Assembly (NCBI GenBank): GCA_964392085.1 | Contig: CAYMOV010000034.1 | Location: 1-23,963 of the forward strand | Origin: CAYMOV01 sp964392085 | GTDB lineage: Bacteria; Oederibacteriota; Muellerivitia; Muellerivitales; Muellerivitaceae | Direction of reading: 5' to 3' | Length of the DNA stretch: 23,963 nt | Shown: positions 23,395 to 23,963 of the stretch, piece after piece | Numbering within the stretch: position 1 is the stretch's first letter | How the letters are laid out: each line of letters begins with the position of its first letter | Notes under the pieces: generated by a model | What the model was told of the DNA's origin: nothing | Databases searched by the model: none | Seen by the model: the letters and a program-made list of their open reading frames with translations, nothing else | Program-made: the position numbers and the translations under genes

Positions 23395-23963
23395 ATGAAA
23401 CATCCCAAGCGACCCTGGTCGGACCAACCGTCCGAGCCCGCCGAAGTCCCGGCCTCGGGGCCCCTGCACGTGGTGCGTCCCGACGAGCCCCTGGGATTCC
23501 GTCCCGCCGCCAGCTGGACCCTGGCCCAATGGGCCCTGACGCTGTTGGGCATCCTGGCGATCCACCAGTTCTTCGGCTGGCTCCCGCCCTACCTGCAGGA
23601 GGTCGTGCGCAACCTCAAGGGCTTCCCCCAGGCCTGGGCCGACCTGTTCCTGCTCTGGAGCGAGCGGTTCCTGGTGTTCGTGGTGGTGCTGTCGGCCGTC
23701 GTCCAGACCGGTTGGCGCTTCTCCACCCGCTATTGGGTGACGAACCGGGGCGTCCAGGTGAAGACCCTGATTCCCGAGCGCCGGATGGACCTCCTGCCCT
23801 TCCACTCGATCCGCAGCACGGCCTTCCGCCAGGGCCTGCTGGGCTGGATGATGGACTTCGGGACCGTCGAGATCGACCTGGGCGGGCCCCGGGGCCCGGT
23901 GGAATTGCGCCAATGCCCCAAGCCCGAGGCGTTCCTCCACGAGATCCAGAAGCGCTCGAAGGG
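23395..23963 (+). CDS. Bacterial PH-domain (YdbT/DUF304-like) membrane protein, partial at right edge
   Basis: Open from the ATG at 23395 to the window end (189 complete codons), with AAAGGA about eight bases before the start. The first 30 residues are polar and Pro-rich. Two hydrophobic spans follow (WTLAQWALTLLGILAIHQFF and FLVFVVVLSAVVQTGW), then a domain with RYWVTNRGVQVKTLIP, RMDLLPFHSIRSTAF, FGTVEIDLGG and a PKPEAFLHEIQK helix, which is the pattern of bacterial PH domains anchored in the membrane. Function is not known; members of the family often sit beside envelope genes. The end of the reading frame is just beyond residue 189 or later, so the length cannot be judged. Confidence 0.8.
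   Translation, partial: MKHPKRPWSDQPSEPAEVPASGPLHVVRPDEPLGFRPAASWTLAQWALTLLGILAIHQFFGWLPPYLQEVVRNLKGFPQAWADLFLLWSERFLVFVVVLSAVVQTGWRFSTRYWVTNRGVQVKTLIPERRMDLLPFHSIRSTAFRQGLLGWMMDFGTVEIDLGGPRGPVELRQCPKPEAFLHEIQKRSK

Noticed and set aside
21811..23940. Long open frame on the - strand (709 codons) over the hydrolase end and the PH-domain gene
   Set aside because: Same antisense effect; it runs across two genuine + strand genes and their intergenic region and has no recognisable protein features.

Overview
The window reads as chromosomal DNA from an uncultured, diderm bacterium. Four secreted proteins carry a lipoprotein signal ending in a cysteine, two of them followed by a Ser/Thr/Pro-rich linker. 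The right third is strongly GC-rich with classic codon bias. Thr-Pro stalks plus DNRLRE/NHL lipoproteins remind me of candidate-phylum genomes (FCPU426-like or Elusimicrobiota-like), but that is an impression and the sequence cannot settle taxonomy. I see no rRNA, tRNA, CRISPR array, integrase or transposase gene.

Layout. (1) 1-5015: a partial gene end, three surface lipoproteins (272-865 +, 2372-3085 -, 3498-4334 -), a MazF/ribbon-helix-helix toxin-antitoxin pair (1127-1692 -) with a palindrome at its start, a DUF1801 gene, a 142-bp MITE-like element (929-1070) and several copies of a dispersed repeat. (2) 5016-8748: an apparent protective/redox group on the + strand: secreted cupin, chloroperoxidase-type alpha/beta hydrolase, and an HPII-type large-subunit catalase. 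(3) 8749-11170: small gene cassettes (a lone ferritin-like protein, an NHL-repeat lipoprotein, a zinc-ribbon protein), each separated from the next by short repeats containing a CTGACC core. (4) 11174-13690: a lower-GC three-gene block on the - strand encoding a uracil-DNA-glycosylase-like protein, a TcmP-type methyltransferase-like protein and a DUF5131 (Gp37/Gp68) three-cysteine protein. It is bounded on the right by an intact PilZ-like gene and on the left by a diverged copy of that gene's last 36 codons plus stop. (5) 14204-23963: GC-rich core-type DNA with a two-gene ABC importer (fused double permease and ATPase with an AAA-associated C-terminal domain, - strand), then on the + strand a polytopic GT-C-like membrane protein translationally coupled to a 1275-residue secreted glycoside-hydrolase-like protein, then a bacterial PH-domain membrane protein cut by the window end.

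The most interesting region is block 4. Its three proteins all have nucleic-acid or SAM chemistry signatures, they lie in one direction with a 5-bp gap between two of them, and the architecture (target gene intact on one side, orphan 3' end on the other) is that of an inserted island using the 3' end of a PilZ-like gene. A nucleic-acid modification or defence role is inference; nothing in the sequence proves it.
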